Positions 26,848-37,317 are shown, counted from the first letter of the stretch. The stretch: 64,000 nt of DNA from Slackia equolifaciens (GCF_003725995.1 NZ_QIBX01000010.1:1-64000); one strand, 5' to 3'. A program made the numbers and translations. Notes: a model not told the origin generated them from the letters alone.

Positions 26848-27053
26848 GGTTTGATTACTTCCCAGTTTTGAAGAAACGATTCGCTGCTTTCGTAGGGGCA
26901 ACGGCACTTACCCTGACCATCGCTGACCTCGACCCAAAAGCCGTCGCGACCGAATTTGCGCTCCAGGGGATCAATTGTATAAATCTGACCCGGCTCGAGG
27001 CTCACGCCCGTCACCAGAGCGCGTTTACCAATGTAACGCATCGTTTCACTCAT
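26838..27053 (-). CDS. Small protein of unknown function (71 aa)
   Basis: I do not recognise a family. The ATG at 27053 has GAAAGGG upstream and gives 'MSETMRYIGKRALVTGVSLEPG', followed by 'GQIYTIDPLERKFGRDGFWVEVSDGQGKCRCPYESS'. The sequence looks like a small beta-rich (SH3-like) soluble domain with two cysteines (CRC). A longer in-frame start at 27176 would add a Gly-rich segment and a signal-like stretch, but that ATG abuts the tRNA-Lys 3' end with no ribosome-binding site, so I reject it. It lies downstream of tRNA-Lys on the same strand and ends in a strong terminator. Confidence 0.7.
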   Translation of the reverse strand: MSETMRYIGKRALVTGVSLEPGQIYTIDPLERKFGRDGFWVEVSDGQGKCRCPYESSESFLQNWEVIKPGA

Positions 27054-27175
27054 ATCGAACCCTTTCGACGGGCGGCCGCCCCCTCCCCCGGGTTGCGCTT
27101 CCGCGATAGTCGGTTTCGCCCGAATGACATATCCGGTAATAAAAAAGGCCAGGACAAACCTGACCGAAAGTTTCA

Positions 27176-27251
27176 TGGTGGACCGTCGGGGACTCGAACC
27201 CCGGACCTTGGGATTAAGAGTCCCCTGCTCTACCAACTAAGCTAACGGTCC
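27176..27251 (-). tRNA. tRNA-Lys (anticodon CUU)
   Basis: 76 nt with encoded CCA. GGACCGT acceptor, D-arm TAGCTTAGTTGGTAGAGC, anticodon loop CTCTTAA (anticodon CTT) and T-arm GGGGTTCGAGTCCCC are all present on the minus strand. Confidence 0.93.
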
Positions 27252-27349
27252 AAGAAAAACTATGTAAAGGTGCTTTCCGAAAAAGCGCTTGGCTATTATA
27301 CCAACCTCTTCGAGATTTGCAAGTGCTAATTTCGAAAAGTTTTTCGCGC

Positions 27350-27427
27350 TGGGGTGGGTGATCGGATTCGAACCGACGACCTCCAGAGCCACAATCTGGC
27401 GCCCTAACCAACTAGGCCACACCCACC
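27350..27427 (-). tRNA. tRNA-His (anticodon GUG)
   Basis: 78 nt including encoded CCA and the extra 5' G (G-1) opposite discriminator C73, the identity element of tRNA-His. The anticodon loop is TTGTGGC (GTG). The T-arm is CGGTTCGAATCCG. Confidence 0.94.
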
Positions 27428-27552
27428 GTGATGCGCGAGGAGATAGTATAGGATGCTTCTCCCTGTTGCGCAAGAGGGGATTTTTGAAATTTTCAAATAT
27501 GTCGGTTCGCAAGGACAGCGCACCGATCCTTCGCTATAATGAACCGCGCTGT

Positions 27553-27628
27553 GCCCCCATGGCTCAATGGATAGAGCACCGGACTTCTAATCCGATGGTT
27601 GTGGGTTCGAATCCCGCTGGGGGCACCA
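27553..27628 (+). tRNA. tRNA-Arg (anticodon UCU)
   Basis: 76 nt with encoded CCA, on plus. GCCCCCA acceptor, D-arm TGGCTCAATGGATAGAGCA, anticodon loop CTTCTAA (TCT), T-arm GGGTTCGAATCCC. Its 3' end is duplicated 166 bp downstream, which marks it as an integration target. Confidence 0.94.
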
Positions 27629-27796
27629 TACTTCATGACAGTCGATCCCGCGCCCAGCGGGATTCGAACCGATGAGGTGGAACCGCGTTTAGAAAACTGC
27701 CCAGTGGGCAATTTTTAGCGGTTCGCCCGAGGGCATAGGCCCGAGGGGCGGAGCGTCCGCCCAAGCGGACGCGGGAATCCCGCTGGGGGCACCATA
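27604..27796. repeat. tRNA-Arg 3'-end duplication: probable att-type scar
   Basis: 22 bp of the tRNA-Arg 3' end (GAATCCCGCTGGGGGCACCA plus TA) occur at 27609-27630 and again at 27775-27796. In addition, an inverted 18-bp copy of the T-arm (GGTTCGAATCCCGCTGGG) lies at 27653-27670. Between them are a terminator hairpin (27698-27716) and a second hairpin (CGTCCGCCCAAGCGGACG, 27755-27772), but no integrase or other gene. This looks like the footprint left when an integrative element was lost, or a preserved attachment site. Confidence 0.65.
27698..27716 (+). terminator. Terminator downstream of tRNA-Arg
   Basis: TGCCCAGTGGGCAATTTTT: 6-bp stem with T5 on the plus strand, 70 nt after the tRNA end. 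Confidence 0.7.
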
Positions 27797-27799
27797 TTT

Positions 27800-28234
27800 C
27801 TACGCTTCCCACTCCATCAGATATTCCTCATGGCCCGTCGCTTCGTCGATTCGCGTTTGCACAACGGCAAATCCTTCACGAAGATACAACCTCGCCGCAC
27901 GCTCGTTTTGCGCGTACACGCACAGCATGAGACGGTCTTGCCTCGATTTCGCCAGGTCAAGCAAGCGGGTGCCCACGCCCTGCGAGCGCGCTGAATCGCG
28001 CACGAACAGCCCTTCTATATGGTGGCCGGAAAGCCCGATGAATCCGAGGACCTCGCCCGCACGCTCGCACACGAACACATCCGCCTGCGGCAACGCCTCC
28101 CGCACAGCGGCAGCATTGCCCTCCCAATACGAAGCGTCCACGAACGGGTGCGCCTGCTTGTTCCCCTCGAGCCAAATGCCTATCACATCATCCAGATCGC
28201 CTGCCGCAAGAGGACGAATCGAGCAATCGGACAT
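27800..28234 (-). CDS. GNAT-family N-acetyltransferase
   Basis: 144-residue acyltransferase of the Gcn5-related fold. The N-terminus 'IRPLAAGDLDDVIGIWLEGN' is the usual alpha1 start, followed by 'EVLGFIGLSGHHIEGLFVRDSARSQGVGTRLLDLA' containing the acetyl-CoA motif A (R/Q-x-x-G-x-G/A: SQGVGTRLL). It ends with 'LYLREGFAVVQTRIDEATGHEEYLMEW', the C-terminal strands. The target is unknown; small GNATs of this form modify amino acids, antibiotics or proteins. It lies immediately right of the tRNA-Arg duplication, and its stop codon is 3 nt from it, so it may have entered with a mobile element. Confidence 0.88.
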   Translation of the reverse strand: MSDCSIRPLAAGDLDDVIGIWLEGNKQAHPFVDASYWEGNAAAVREALPQADVFVCERAGEVLGFIGLSGHHIEGLFVRDSARSQGVGTRLLDLAKSRQDRLMLCVYAQNERAARLYLREGFAVVQTRIDEATGHEEYLMEWEA

Positions 28235-28393
28235 ACAATCCCCCCTATCCCCGCCGCCTCTTATGCGCTTGACCGTTTGGCGGCGGAAAACTCAAAACCA
28301 AGAATGTTTACGCCATGCACATGCTTGACAATGCTGCCCCTGAGGACAAGCAAGAAGTCTGCTTCGGCCTCTTGCGGGCCACACGTCTGGCCT

Positions 28394-28978
28394 CTATTCA
28401 TCTGCCGCGCCGCCGTCGGTGCGGCAGGGATGCCACATTTCGCAAGCCGCCTCTACGGCAGCTTGCGCGGCGAAACGTGCGGCATAGGCGGGAAAGCCCC
28501 GACGCTCGAATATCTCCGCAACCTCCGCAGCAAGGCTTTCCTCGTCAAGCATAGTGCCGCATGAAACATGCCCGCCCCGGGAAACCCCTGACCCGCAAGA
28601 CGCTTCGCCGAACTCCCTCTTCTTGTCAAACGAGCCCTCAGACATATCGGGGCACGGCCCCGCAACCGATGCGCCCTCGAACGCGCACGCATCCCCGGCA
28701 TCGCCGAAGCATGCGCCGCATCTCACGCAATCATCGCCGCACAGGAGCACCTCGTTGATGCGGGAAGCGGCAGGAGCGGGCTCAAACACGAGGCGGTCAG
28801 CCTGGTCGATAGATTCCTCGAACGAAAGCTCGCCCGCCTGACAGGGCGACCCTTCGGACGAAAAATCCACCTCGTCGATAGACTTCTCAAATGCGAACGT
28901 ATCAATGCGCAGAAAAGCGCCGGAAGAATCCTCCTCCGGCGCCTTGTCCAACGCATGTGTCGCGGCGAGCCTCGACAT
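28394..28978 (-). CDS. Cys-rich acidic protein of unknown function
   Basis: 194 residues from the ATG at 28978, which has GGGGAG 6 nt upstream. I recognise no family. The first half is acidic with two related segments ('FAFEKSIDEVDF' and 'LSFEESIDQADRLVFE'). The middle is Cys-rich ('CGDDCVRCGACFGDAGDAC', then further Cys), suggestive of metal binding. The last 60 residues are predicted helical ('EESLAAEVAEIFERRGFPAYAARFAAQAAVEAACEMW'). It begins 11 nt after mtnN, so it is probably the last gene of that operon. The regular codon use and ribosome-binding site argue for a real gene. Confidence 0.65.
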   Translation of the reverse strand: MSRLAATHALDKAPEEDSSGAFLRIDTFAFEKSIDEVDFSSEGSPCQAGELSFEESIDQADRLVFEPAPAASRINEVLLCGDDCVRCGACFGDAGDACAFEGASVAGPCPDMSEGSFDKKREFGEASCGSGVSRGGHVSCGTMLDEESLAAEVAEIFERRGFPAYAARFAAQAAVEAACEMWHPCRTDGGAADE

Positions 28979-28988
28979 GCCCGCTCCC

Positions 28989-29825
28989 CTATTCTCCGCC
29001 TGCGAGCACGCGCAGCATGAGCTGCGTTGCCTGGCAAGCATATTCGGACGCCTCATCGGCGTTTTGGGCATACGAATCGAAGCCCGAAAGCGCCGGCGTA
29101 TCGGTGATGCAGCGCACCGCTATGAAAGGGATCCCGTTTGCTGTGCACGTCTGTGCCATCGCCGCCGTCTCCATATCCACGGAAAGCGGGTTGCAGCGCG
29201 CCACGATGCCATCGCGATTCGAGTCGTCCACGAAGCACTCGCCCGTGGCGGTGCGCCCGAACACAAATGGCTTGCTCCATTCAGCGGATGCTTTTTTTGC
29301 CGCCTTAAGCAGCACCTTATCGGAGGCGAACTCCTCGCCGTCGTAGTACGGATAGGAATCGGGGAGCACGAACCCGGGCACGTCGTGATGCACGCAGGTT
29401 TCAGACACCACCACGTCAAACAGCTCAAGGGAGGCATCGGCGGCGCCCGCGGCGCCCGCGTTGGCCACGCCCCACACTCGGTAGCTGTCGATAAGCTGCT
29501 GGGTGGCCATGGCAGCATTCACCTTGCCAACGCCCGCACACGCAACCACGACATCGCATCCCGCGAGTTCGCCCTCGAAGAACGATCGCGGGCCGCGCCT
29601 CACCTCTCGCTCCACCTTCATATGGCGCAAAAACGGAACCGTCTCGCCCCAGGTGGCAGTAAGGATGCCAAACGGCATGCCTCCCCTCATGCACCTGGCT
29701 GCATCAAGCGGCTCGGGCGGCTCGGCGTCGCACACGCCGGAATGTAGACGGCCGCTCTCCACGTCTTTCACCGCACCCTCGCCTTGGACGACGGATGCTT
29801 TCGATGCGGTTTCCACGCTAATCAT
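28989..29825 (-). CDS. mtnN: 5'-methylthioadenosine/S-adenosylhomocysteine nucleosidase-like protein
   Basis: About 278-residue nucleoside-hydrolase fold protein. The catalytic residues line up: Glu in 'FGILTATWGETVPFL', Glu in 'VDMETAAMAQTC' and Asp in 'RCITDTPAL'; 'GVANAGAAGAAD' is the G-rich strand. It would cleave MTA and SAH to adenine and thiosugars, recycling the products of SAM use. About 50 residues precede the usual start ('MPFGILTA'); GGGGAGG ahead of the ATG at 29825 supports the longer form, but translation could begin internally. It follows rsfS in the same direction. Confidence 0.87.
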   Translation of the reverse strand: MISVETASKASVVQGEGAVKDVESGRLHSGVCDAEPPEPLDAARCMRGGMPFGILTATWGETVPFLRHMKVEREVRRGPRSFFEGELAGCDVVVACAGVGKVNAAMATQQLIDSYRVWGVANAGAAGAADASLELFDVVVSETCVHHDVPGFVLPDSYPYYDGEEFASDKVLLKAAKKASAEWSKPFVFGRTATGECFVDDSNRDGIVARCNPLSVDMETAAMAQTCTANGIPFIAVRCITDTPALSGFDSYAQNADEASEYACQATQLMLRVLAGGE

Positions 29826-29973
29826 AGAATGGGTCCTCCCCTTCATACGCAGGATGCCGGCCTCAGATATGCGAAAACCGGCATCTTCTGTCCCTCAAAC
29901 AGGGAAATCTCTTGTAGCCCAGCCATCGGAGGAGTCCAACGGCCGATGGCGAATAGCCACCGCGAATGCGCGC

Positions 29974-30363
29974 CTAGCCTTCCTGGGACGCATCCCCCTC
30001 GGGCTCGAACGGCAATGTGGGCGCGTCGTTCCACACCTCTTCGAGGCGATAGTAATCGCGGCCCTCGGGCTGGAACACGTGCACCACGAAATCGCCGTAG
30101 TCCAAAAGCGCCCAGAAGCCCTCCTGCGCACCCTCGATACCGATAGGCTTTACACCCGCCTGTTTGATTTCCTGCTCCTCGATCTCGTCGATCACGGCTT
30201 CGATCTGACGATTGTTCTGCGCCGTCACGATCACGAAGAAATCGGTGACGCTCACCAGCTCGCGCACATCTTGGATGATGATGTCGACCGCCTTTTTGGA
30301 ATCGGCCGCACGCGCCGCGATGAGCGCCTTTTCGGAGGAGGAAAGACCCTTGTCTTTTGCCAT
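29974..30363 (-). CDS. rsfS: Ribosomal silencing factor RsfS
   Basis: 129-residue protein that binds ribosomal protein uL14 and blocks subunit joining when nutrients are short. Family features: 'DSKKAVDIIIQDVRELVSVTDFFVIVTAQNNRQIEAVIDEIEEQ' (in parts) and 'GFWALLDYGDFVVHVFQPEGRDYYRLEEVW', the conserved core. The ATG at 30363 ('MAKDKGLSSSEK') is the natural start; the longer frame upstream is not family-like. It sits in the customary nadD-yqeK-rsfS order. Confidence 0.95.
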   Translation of the reverse strand: MAKDKGLSSSEKALIAARAADSKKAVDIIIQDVRELVSVTDFFVIVTAQNNRQIEAVIDEIEEQEIKQAGVKPIGIEGAQEGFWALLDYGDFVVHVFQPEGRDYYRLEEVWNDAPTLPFEPEGDASQEG

Positions 30364-30464
30364 GTGGTTGAAAATCCTTTCACGTTCATGCCCCCGCGCA
30401 AACGCAGCGCCGCTCCGCTGGCACGAGAGGCTGAAATCCATTGCGGCTCGCGCAGGACGAGCCG

Positions 30465-31316
30465 TTATTCGATAGTGATGATGCGCGCGCCGTTCGGACG
30501 CACGTTGCGCACACAAGCCGCCTCGGAGGCGTCTGCAGAAGAGCCATCTGCCTTAGGGCTAGAAACCGCCTCGGGCGCCGCCGCTTCGTGAGCCGTCGCC
30601 CCAGCTGCCCCATCAGGCGCCGCAGCGGAGGGCGCAGCGTCGGCGGTAAGGGCCCGTCGGCCAACCGCCTCGGACGCTTCACTGGCATCGCCAGCGGAAA
30701 CGCTACCGAAACAGCCGCCCTCGGACGCCTCGCGCTTCGCCACCCATGCGTTCCACGTGATGAGCGAATCGGGGTGAATGGCCTTGTCGTCTTCGAGCAG
30801 ATAGATCATCGTAGCCTTATAGGTCATATAGAAGAGCTCTTCCAGGCTCACCTCGCCCACGGCCTCTCGCAAAGGCGCCACGTCGCCGAACGTGCGCCCC
30901 GGTTCGATGATGTCCGCGATAAAGACGACCATATCCAAATCGGCCATCTCAGGAGCGGCGCACGTATGACGCTCGATAGCCTGGAGCACCCCATCAGTCA
31001 GCTCGGGGAACTCCTTTTTCAGGGAATACGGCGCGGTATAGGCGTGCAGCACGCCGGGGATATTCTTGCGAACCGCCTTGGGCACCTTCGTGTGCTTTTT
31101 GGCGAGCTTGCGCAGCTGCTTGAACGAGAGCGCCTTGTCCCAATCGTGCAGAAGGCCCGCAACCGCGGCATCGTTCTCGTTCACGCCATAGATGCGCGCC
31201 AGCTGCTCCGCCGCCTGCGACACCCCCATGGAATGCGCATAGCGGGAAGGCTTCACGCGCGCCTGCAAGCGCTGCCTCATCTCTTCGAACCTGTCGGCGT
31301 CTACCAACGCGATCAT
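30465..31316 (-). CDS. yqeK: YqeK-like HD-domain Ap4A hydrolase
   Basis: 283 residues. The first 195 are an HD-type phosphohydrolase: 'YAHSMGVSQAAEQLARIYG' (first His), 'VAGLLHDWDKAL' (the HD pair) and 'FIADIIEPGRTF'. YqeK proteins split diadenosine tetraphosphate symmetrically. The last 85-90 residues are an Ala/Ser/Glu-rich low-complexity tail ending in 'VRPNGARIITIE', not part of the family fold. It lies between nadD and rsfS as in many Gram-positives. Confidence 0.9.
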   Translation of the reverse strand: MIALVDADRFEEMRQRLQARVKPSRYAHSMGVSQAAEQLARIYGVNENDAAVAGLLHDWDKALSFKQLRKLAKKHTKVPKAVRKNIPGVLHAYTAPYSLKKEFPELTDGVLQAIERHTCAAPEMADLDMVVFIADIIEPGRTFGDVAPLREAVGEVSLEELFYMTYKATMIYLLEDDKAIHPDSLITWNAWVAKREASEGGCFGSVSAGDASEASEAVGRRALTADAAPSAAAPDGAAGATAHEAAAPEAVSSPKADGSSADASEAACVRNVRPNGARIITIE

Positions 31317-31540
31317 CTCCTTGTCAAGCGGCGCGCACGCCGCGCATCTGCCATCGCCTCGAGCGCGTCAACCGCCCGACGCTCATTTCAAAATCGCCGC
31401 ATGCCGGCCGTACGAGCGGCATCGCGGCCCTATCGCGCGCAACGGGAACGCGCGTGAAGCATGTCGGACGCATTGCACATTTCAGCAATGCGCCATCGGC
31501 CGCCGACCGCGCATCGCGTCTTGCGAGGCGAGAACGCCGC

Positions 31541-32161
31541 CTAGCGGTACAGCCCATGCTCTTCGATATAGTCTGCCACAACCTGGGGCACCAGATAGCG
31601 GATGGATTCGCCCATGCGCACTTTCTCCCTCAAATCAGTGGAAGAAACCGAGAGCGCCGTCACCTCCAGCTGATCGACGCGCAGGCCGGCCCCGAAAGCG
31701 CGCGCATACCGCTCGCGCGCCTCGTCGATTCTGTACCCCGGCCGCGTCACCGCTATCAGATGGGCGAGCTCCGCCACCTCCGTGGCATCGTGCCATTCAG
31801 AGATGCGAAGTATCGCATCGGCCCCCGAAAGGAAGTACAGCTCCACATTGGCGGGATAATGGCGCCGCAGCGCACGGAGCGTGTCGACGGTGTAGGTTTC
31901 ACCGGCGCGATCCACTTCGAGACGGCTGGCATCGAAGCGCGGGTTATCCTGCACAGCAAGGCTCACCATGGCGAAACGGTCCTCTGCCGAGGCGAGCCTG
32001 CGCCCGTGCTTCATCCATGGATCGCCGGCGGGCATGAACACCACGCCGTCGAGGCGGCACGCCTCACGAGCCTGCTCTGCGCAAGCGAGATGCCCGATAT
32101 GGATGGGGTCGAAGGTGCCGCCCATGATTCCCAGGCGGTACGCGCGTTCGGGATCCGCCAT
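31541..32161 (-). CDS. nadD: Nicotinate-nucleotide adenylyltransferase
   Basis: 206-residue enzyme that makes deamido-NAD from nicotinate mononucleotide and ATP. The HxGH nucleotidyltransferase site is 'MGGTFDPIHIGHLACAEQA'; the second signature is 'LSVSSTDLREKVRMGESIRYLVP' (ISSTxxR). The start is uncertain: the ATG at 32161 gives the family length but has no clear ribosome-binding site. A GTG at 32227, overlapping the end of proA, would add 22 residues. It sits between proA and yqeK. Confidence 0.92.
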   Translation of the reverse strand: MADPERAYRLGIMGGTFDPIHIGHLACAEQAREACRLDGVVFMPAGDPWMKHGRRLASAEDRFAMVSLAVQDNPRFDASRLEVDRAGETYTVDTLRALRRHYPANVELYFLSGADAILRISEWHDATEVAELAHLIAVTRPGYRIDEARERYARAFGAGLRVDQLEVTALSVSSTDLREKVRMGESIRYLVPQVVADYIEEHGLYR

Positions 32162-32228
32162 GCCCAAGTCGTCGAAGCGTTCGCACACAACGGGCGCGCA
32201 AGCTTGCCTGTTTCCCTCAAGCCCCACG

Positions 32229-33581
32229 TTACGGACGCACCTGCCCCTGGCCCGTGACCTGATACTTATGAGTGATGAGGCTCTCTGCCGCAAACGGGCC
32301 GCGCACATGCAGCTTCTGGGTGGAGATGCCGATTTCGGCACCCAGGCCGAAGCAACCGCCGTCGGTGAAGCGCGTGGAGGCGTTCACGTAAACAGCTGCA
32401 GCATCCACCTCGTCCAAAAAGCGCGCGGCAGGAGTGCCGTCGCTTGCGCACTCGGCGTAATCGGGCGAGGTCACAATGCACTCGGAATGCCCGGTTCCGT
32501 AAGAATTGACGTGCTCGATGGCTTCATCCACGCCGCTTACAACGTGCACCGCGATATCCATGGACAGGTATTCCGTCGCCCAATCCTCCTCGGTCGCATC
32601 CACGAAATGCGCAAGAACGGGCGCTTCGCCTGAAACTCCCTCGGCATCCGCCGCCGCAGCACACGCGCGCGCCGTCGCATCTCCATGGATGGTCACGCCG
32701 GCAGCCGCGAGCTCGGAAAGCATGCGCGGCAGGAAATCCTTCGCGATGGCCTCATCCACCAGCAGCGTTTCGGCGGCGTTGCACACGCCCACGCGCTGAG
32801 TCTTGGCGTTCATCACGATGCGGCGCGCCATATAGAATTCGGCGGACTCGTTCACGTAGATATGGCAGTTGCCCGTGCCCGTCTCGATGACCGGCACGAG
32901 CGAGGTTTCCACGCAGTGGCGAATAAGCCCCGCACCGCCGCGCGGCACGAGCACGTCCACGATGCCGCGCAGACGCATGAGCTCGTCGGTCGCGGCGCGA
33001 TCGGTGGAATCGAGCAGGCAAACGCAATCGGCAGGAAGCCCCATCGCCTCAAGCGCGTCGCGCAAGATGGTCGCAATGGCGCGATTGGAATTGATGGCCT
33101 GCGATCCGCCGCGCAGCACGCACGCATTCCCCGAGCGCAAGCACGCGCCCGCGGCATCGGCCGTCACGTTGGGTCGCGCTTCGTACACCATGGCCACCAC
33201 GCCTAGCGGGACCGGCGTGCGGGCGATGCGCAGCACGCCCTCGAGACCGGGGATGGTCGCATTGCCGATAGTGCGGACATCGGTCTGATCGGGCCCGAAG
33301 ATATCCGGCGTAGCCGCCTGCGCCCTCAAGCCGTCCGCCATCCCTTTCACGCGGCCCTCGTCCAAACGCAGACGGTCGAGCAGGCCGGCCGACATGCCGG
33401 ACGACTCCCCCGCCCTCATATCGAGCGCATTCGCCGCAAGAATCTCGGCGCTGCGCTTCTCCAGCGCGGCTGCCATGGCGCAAACCGCCTCACGCAGAGC
33501 GTCCTCGCCCATACCCGTCAGCTTGCGCGAGGCCTTCTTCGCCCGCAACGCCAGATTTCGAACATCTTCCTGCATGCCCAT
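32229..33581 (-). CDS. proA: Gamma-glutamyl phosphate reductase
   Basis: About 450-residue NADPH-dependent aldehyde-dehydrogenase-fold enzyme, second step of proline synthesis. The active-site Cys lies in 'KTQRVGVCNAAETLLV'; 'PLGVVAMVYEARPNVTADAAG', 'RGGSQAINSN', 'DVLVPRGGAGLI' and 'SECIVTSPD' are standard. I chose the ATG at 33581 because GATGAGGG lies at a fitting distance; the longer frame is not family-like. It follows proB after an 236-nt gap on the same strand. Confidence 0.95.
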   Translation of the reverse strand: MGMQEDVRNLALRAKKASRKLTGMGEDALREAVCAMAAALEKRSAEILAANALDMRAGESSGMSAGLLDRLRLDEGRVKGMADGLRAQAATPDIFGPDQTDVRTIGNATIPGLEGVLRIARTPVPLGVVAMVYEARPNVTADAAGACLRSGNACVLRGGSQAINSNRAIATILRDALEAMGLPADCVCLLDSTDRAATDELMRLRGIVDVLVPRGGAGLIRHCVETSLVPVIETGTGNCHIYVNESAEFYMARRIVMNAKTQRVGVCNAAETLLVDEAIAKDFLPRMLSELAAAGVTIHGDATARACAAAADAEGVSGEAPVLAHFVDATEEDWATEYLSMDIAVHVVSGVDEAIEHVNSYGTGHSECIVTSPDYAECASDGTPAARFLDEVDAAAVYVNASTRFTDGGCFGLGAEIGISTQKLHVRGPFAAESLITHKYQVTGQGQVRP

Positions 33582-33817
33582 ATCAACCCTCATCTCTTCT
33601 GGAGAACCCGCTAAGCGCATCGGAAACGGACGCAAAGCCAACGCACGCCTCGACGAATCCAATCGTTGAAAACCTCGTATGCTATACCCCGCCATTTTGA
33701 CGCTCATGCAGCCTCCAAGAGAAAACATCATCGTCGAGGTGACGGGATTGTCGGCGAGACGACCGCCCGCACGTTCCCAAGCCCCAAGACGGCTTCGCCT
33801 CCGGCGGAAAGCATCGC

Positions 33818-34905
33818 CTACTCGAACACGATGAGCTCGTCGCGATGGATGGCGATGTCCTCGCCCGTGCGCATATCCCTCGCGTCGCAGCGGGCAAGGC
33901 CACGGGCGATCACATAGCCCGATTCGTCCAGCACATCCACCACGCCGCCCGCAACGAACTCTCCCTCGAAACGGCTTATCCCCACGAACAGAAGCGATTT
34001 GCCGCGCAGCGTGATAGCCTCCGCCGCCCCGTCATCCACCGTGATGCGCCCGCGCACCGCGTCTCCCAACGCGATCCACAGCTTGCGCGGAGTGATCTTG
34101 TGCCGGCGCTCCTTGGCGGTGAACAGCGTTCCGATAGGCTCGTCGTCAAGGGCGTGGAGCACGGCGCTTTCGGCCCTACCGTGGCAAATGACGAGCGGAA
34201 TGCCCGCCGCCCCCAGCACGCGGGCGCTCGTGAGCTTGGTGATCATGCCGCCGCTTCCCACGGCGCTCCCCGCACCGGTGGCTCCCTCCATGATGGCGGG
34301 CGTGATGCGATCGACGCGCTTGATGAGCGTCGCATCGGGGTGCGTCTGGGGATTGGCCGTGAACAGCCCTTCGATATCGCTCAGGATTACCACGCGGTCC
34401 GCATCGGCCAGACACGCCACCAGCGCCGCCAACGTATCGTTATCGCCGAATTTGATCTGCTCCACCGACACGGTATCGTTCTCGTTCACGATGGGCACGC
34501 ATCCCAGCTCCACCAGGCGATGGAACGTGTCGCGCGCATGCAGGTAGGCGGTGCGGTCGGCGGTGTCGCGCCGGGTGAGCAGCACGAGCGACGTCAGGAT
34601 GCCGTAGGGAGAAAATACCTGGTCGTAAGCCGCAAGAAGCGCACGCATCCCCACGGACGCCGCCGCCTGAACGGTAGGCATGTGCTTGGGGCGCTCAAGC
34701 GGCATGCCCAGCGCCTCCAGGCCGCACGGTATCGACCCCGAGCTCACGATGATCACGTCCCACCCCGCCTTGCGGGCGCGGTTCACCTGGTAGGCCAGAT
34801 CGGCCAGATAGGCGCGGTCCACGCGGCCCTCGCCGTCGGTCAGCGTGGATGAACCGAGCTTGACCACGGCGAGGCGGCGTCCGTTGCGCGTTGCGGCGTC
34901 GCTCA

Positions 34906-34906
<1 letters not shown>
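33818..34906 (-). CDS. proB: Glutamate 5-kinase
   Basis: 362-residue amino-acid kinase with a C-terminal PUA domain, first step of proline synthesis and the usual point of feedback control. 'LAVVKLGSSTLTDGEGRVD' and 'IIVSSGSIPCGLEALG' form the phosphate site; 'VPIVNENDTVSVEQIKFGDNDTLAALVA' binds glutamate. The PUA domain spans about 275-360. Its ATG overlaps the obgE stop (TAATG), so it is coupled to ribosome-assembly genes rather than led by its own promoter. Confidence 0.96.
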
Positions 34907-36480
<1,574 letters not shown>

Positions 36481-36738
36481 CTATTCAGCCTCGAGCGGAC
36501 GGACGTGCACCTTGCGCTTCATGCCCTTGGTGAACTCGACCGTGCCCTCGCACAGTGCGAACAGCGTGTCGTCCTTGCCGCGGCCCACGTTCTCACCGGG
36601 ATGGAAGTGGGTGCCGCGCTGACGCACGATGATGTTGCCAGCGATCACATGCTCGCCGCCGTACTTCTTAACGCCCAGGCGCTGACCGCGGGAATCGCGG
36701 CCGTTGCGGGTAGAACCAAGACCTTTTTTATGAGCCAT
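36481..36738 (-). CDS. rpmA: 50S ribosomal protein L27
   Basis: 85-residue bL27. '[31 protein letters not shown]' is the standard start, '[15 protein letters not shown]' the core. The N-terminus is directly at the conserved AHKKG, with no cleavable Firmicutes-type extension. It follows rplU by 21 nt. Confidence 0.97.
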   Translation of the reverse strand: MAHKKGLGSTRNGRDSRGQRLGVKKYGGEHVIAGNIIVRQRGTHFHPGENVGRGKDDTLFALCEGTVEFTKGMKRKVHVRPLEAE

Positions 36739-36759
36739 TTTCTGTACCTACCTTCTGAG

Positions 36760-37077
36760 TTATTCAGCCATCTTGGCGGAACCGACGCTCTGAATCTGAA
36801 CGCGGGTCAGGTTCTGACGATGACCGCGCAGACGCTTGTAGTTCTTGCGCTTCTTGAACTTGAAGACCAGCTGCTTCTCGCCCTTGAACTGCTCGAGAAC
36901 GGTAGCGACGACCTTGGTGTTGGCGGCGTCCTTCACGTCAACCTTGCCGTTGTCAACGACGCAGATGGCCTGAAGCTCGACCTGGGAACCGACTTCGGCG
37001 TCAAGCTTCTCGATGTTGAGCTTGTCGCCCGGGGCAACCTTATACTGCTTGCCGCCAGTTTTCACGATTGCGTACAT
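36760..37077 (-). CDS. rplU: 50S ribosomal protein L21
   Basis: 105-residue bL21 from the ATG at 37077 ('MYAIVKTGGKQYKVAPGDKLNIEKL'), ending in 'KRKNYKRLRGHRQNLTRVQIQSV', the L21 signature. AAGGAG precedes the start. First gene of the rplU-rpmA-obgE-proB-proA run. Confidence 0.97.
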   Translation of the reverse strand: MYAIVKTGGKQYKVAPGDKLNIEKLDAEVGSQVELQAICVVDNGKVDVKDAANTKVVATVLEQFKGEKQLVFKFKKRKNYKRLRGHRQNLTRVQIQSVGSAKMAE

Positions 37078-37207
37078 GAATGCTCCTTGTTTACTCGCAA
37101 GGCGATAACTTTTGACGCCGCCGTAGCAAGTCCCTCGCGGGTTCGAATGCACAGCAGGCGTGTATCATCGCACTCTTCTTACGCCCCCTTTGGGCGCAAC
37201 TTGATGT

Positions 37208-37235
37208 ATGGTACCAGAAACTCGCAGCTTTGCAA
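37208..37235 (-). promoter_or_regulatory. Promoter for rplU-rpmA-obgE
   Basis: TTGCAA (37230-37235), 16-nt spacer, TACCAT (37208-37213) on minus. The leader of about 125 nt contains a GCCCAAAGGGGGC hairpin, which could be an L21-type regulatory leader. Confidence 0.5.
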
Positions 37236-37317
37236 GAAGAACCTGCAAGTTTCTTGAAATAGGTTTGGCATAGTAACCGAGGACGAATCCGCCGGCTGGA
37301 AGGCAGACGGACCCTCC

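Noticed and set aside
26838-27176. Longer secreted form of the small protein (start at 27176)
   Set aside because: That ATG immediately follows the CCA end of tRNA-Lys with no ribosome-binding site; the internal ATG has GAAAGGG.
27638-27680. A second tRNA gene on minus beside tRNA-Arg
   Set aside because: Only the T-arm and 3' part match; D-arm and anticodon stem are missing. It is a fragment.
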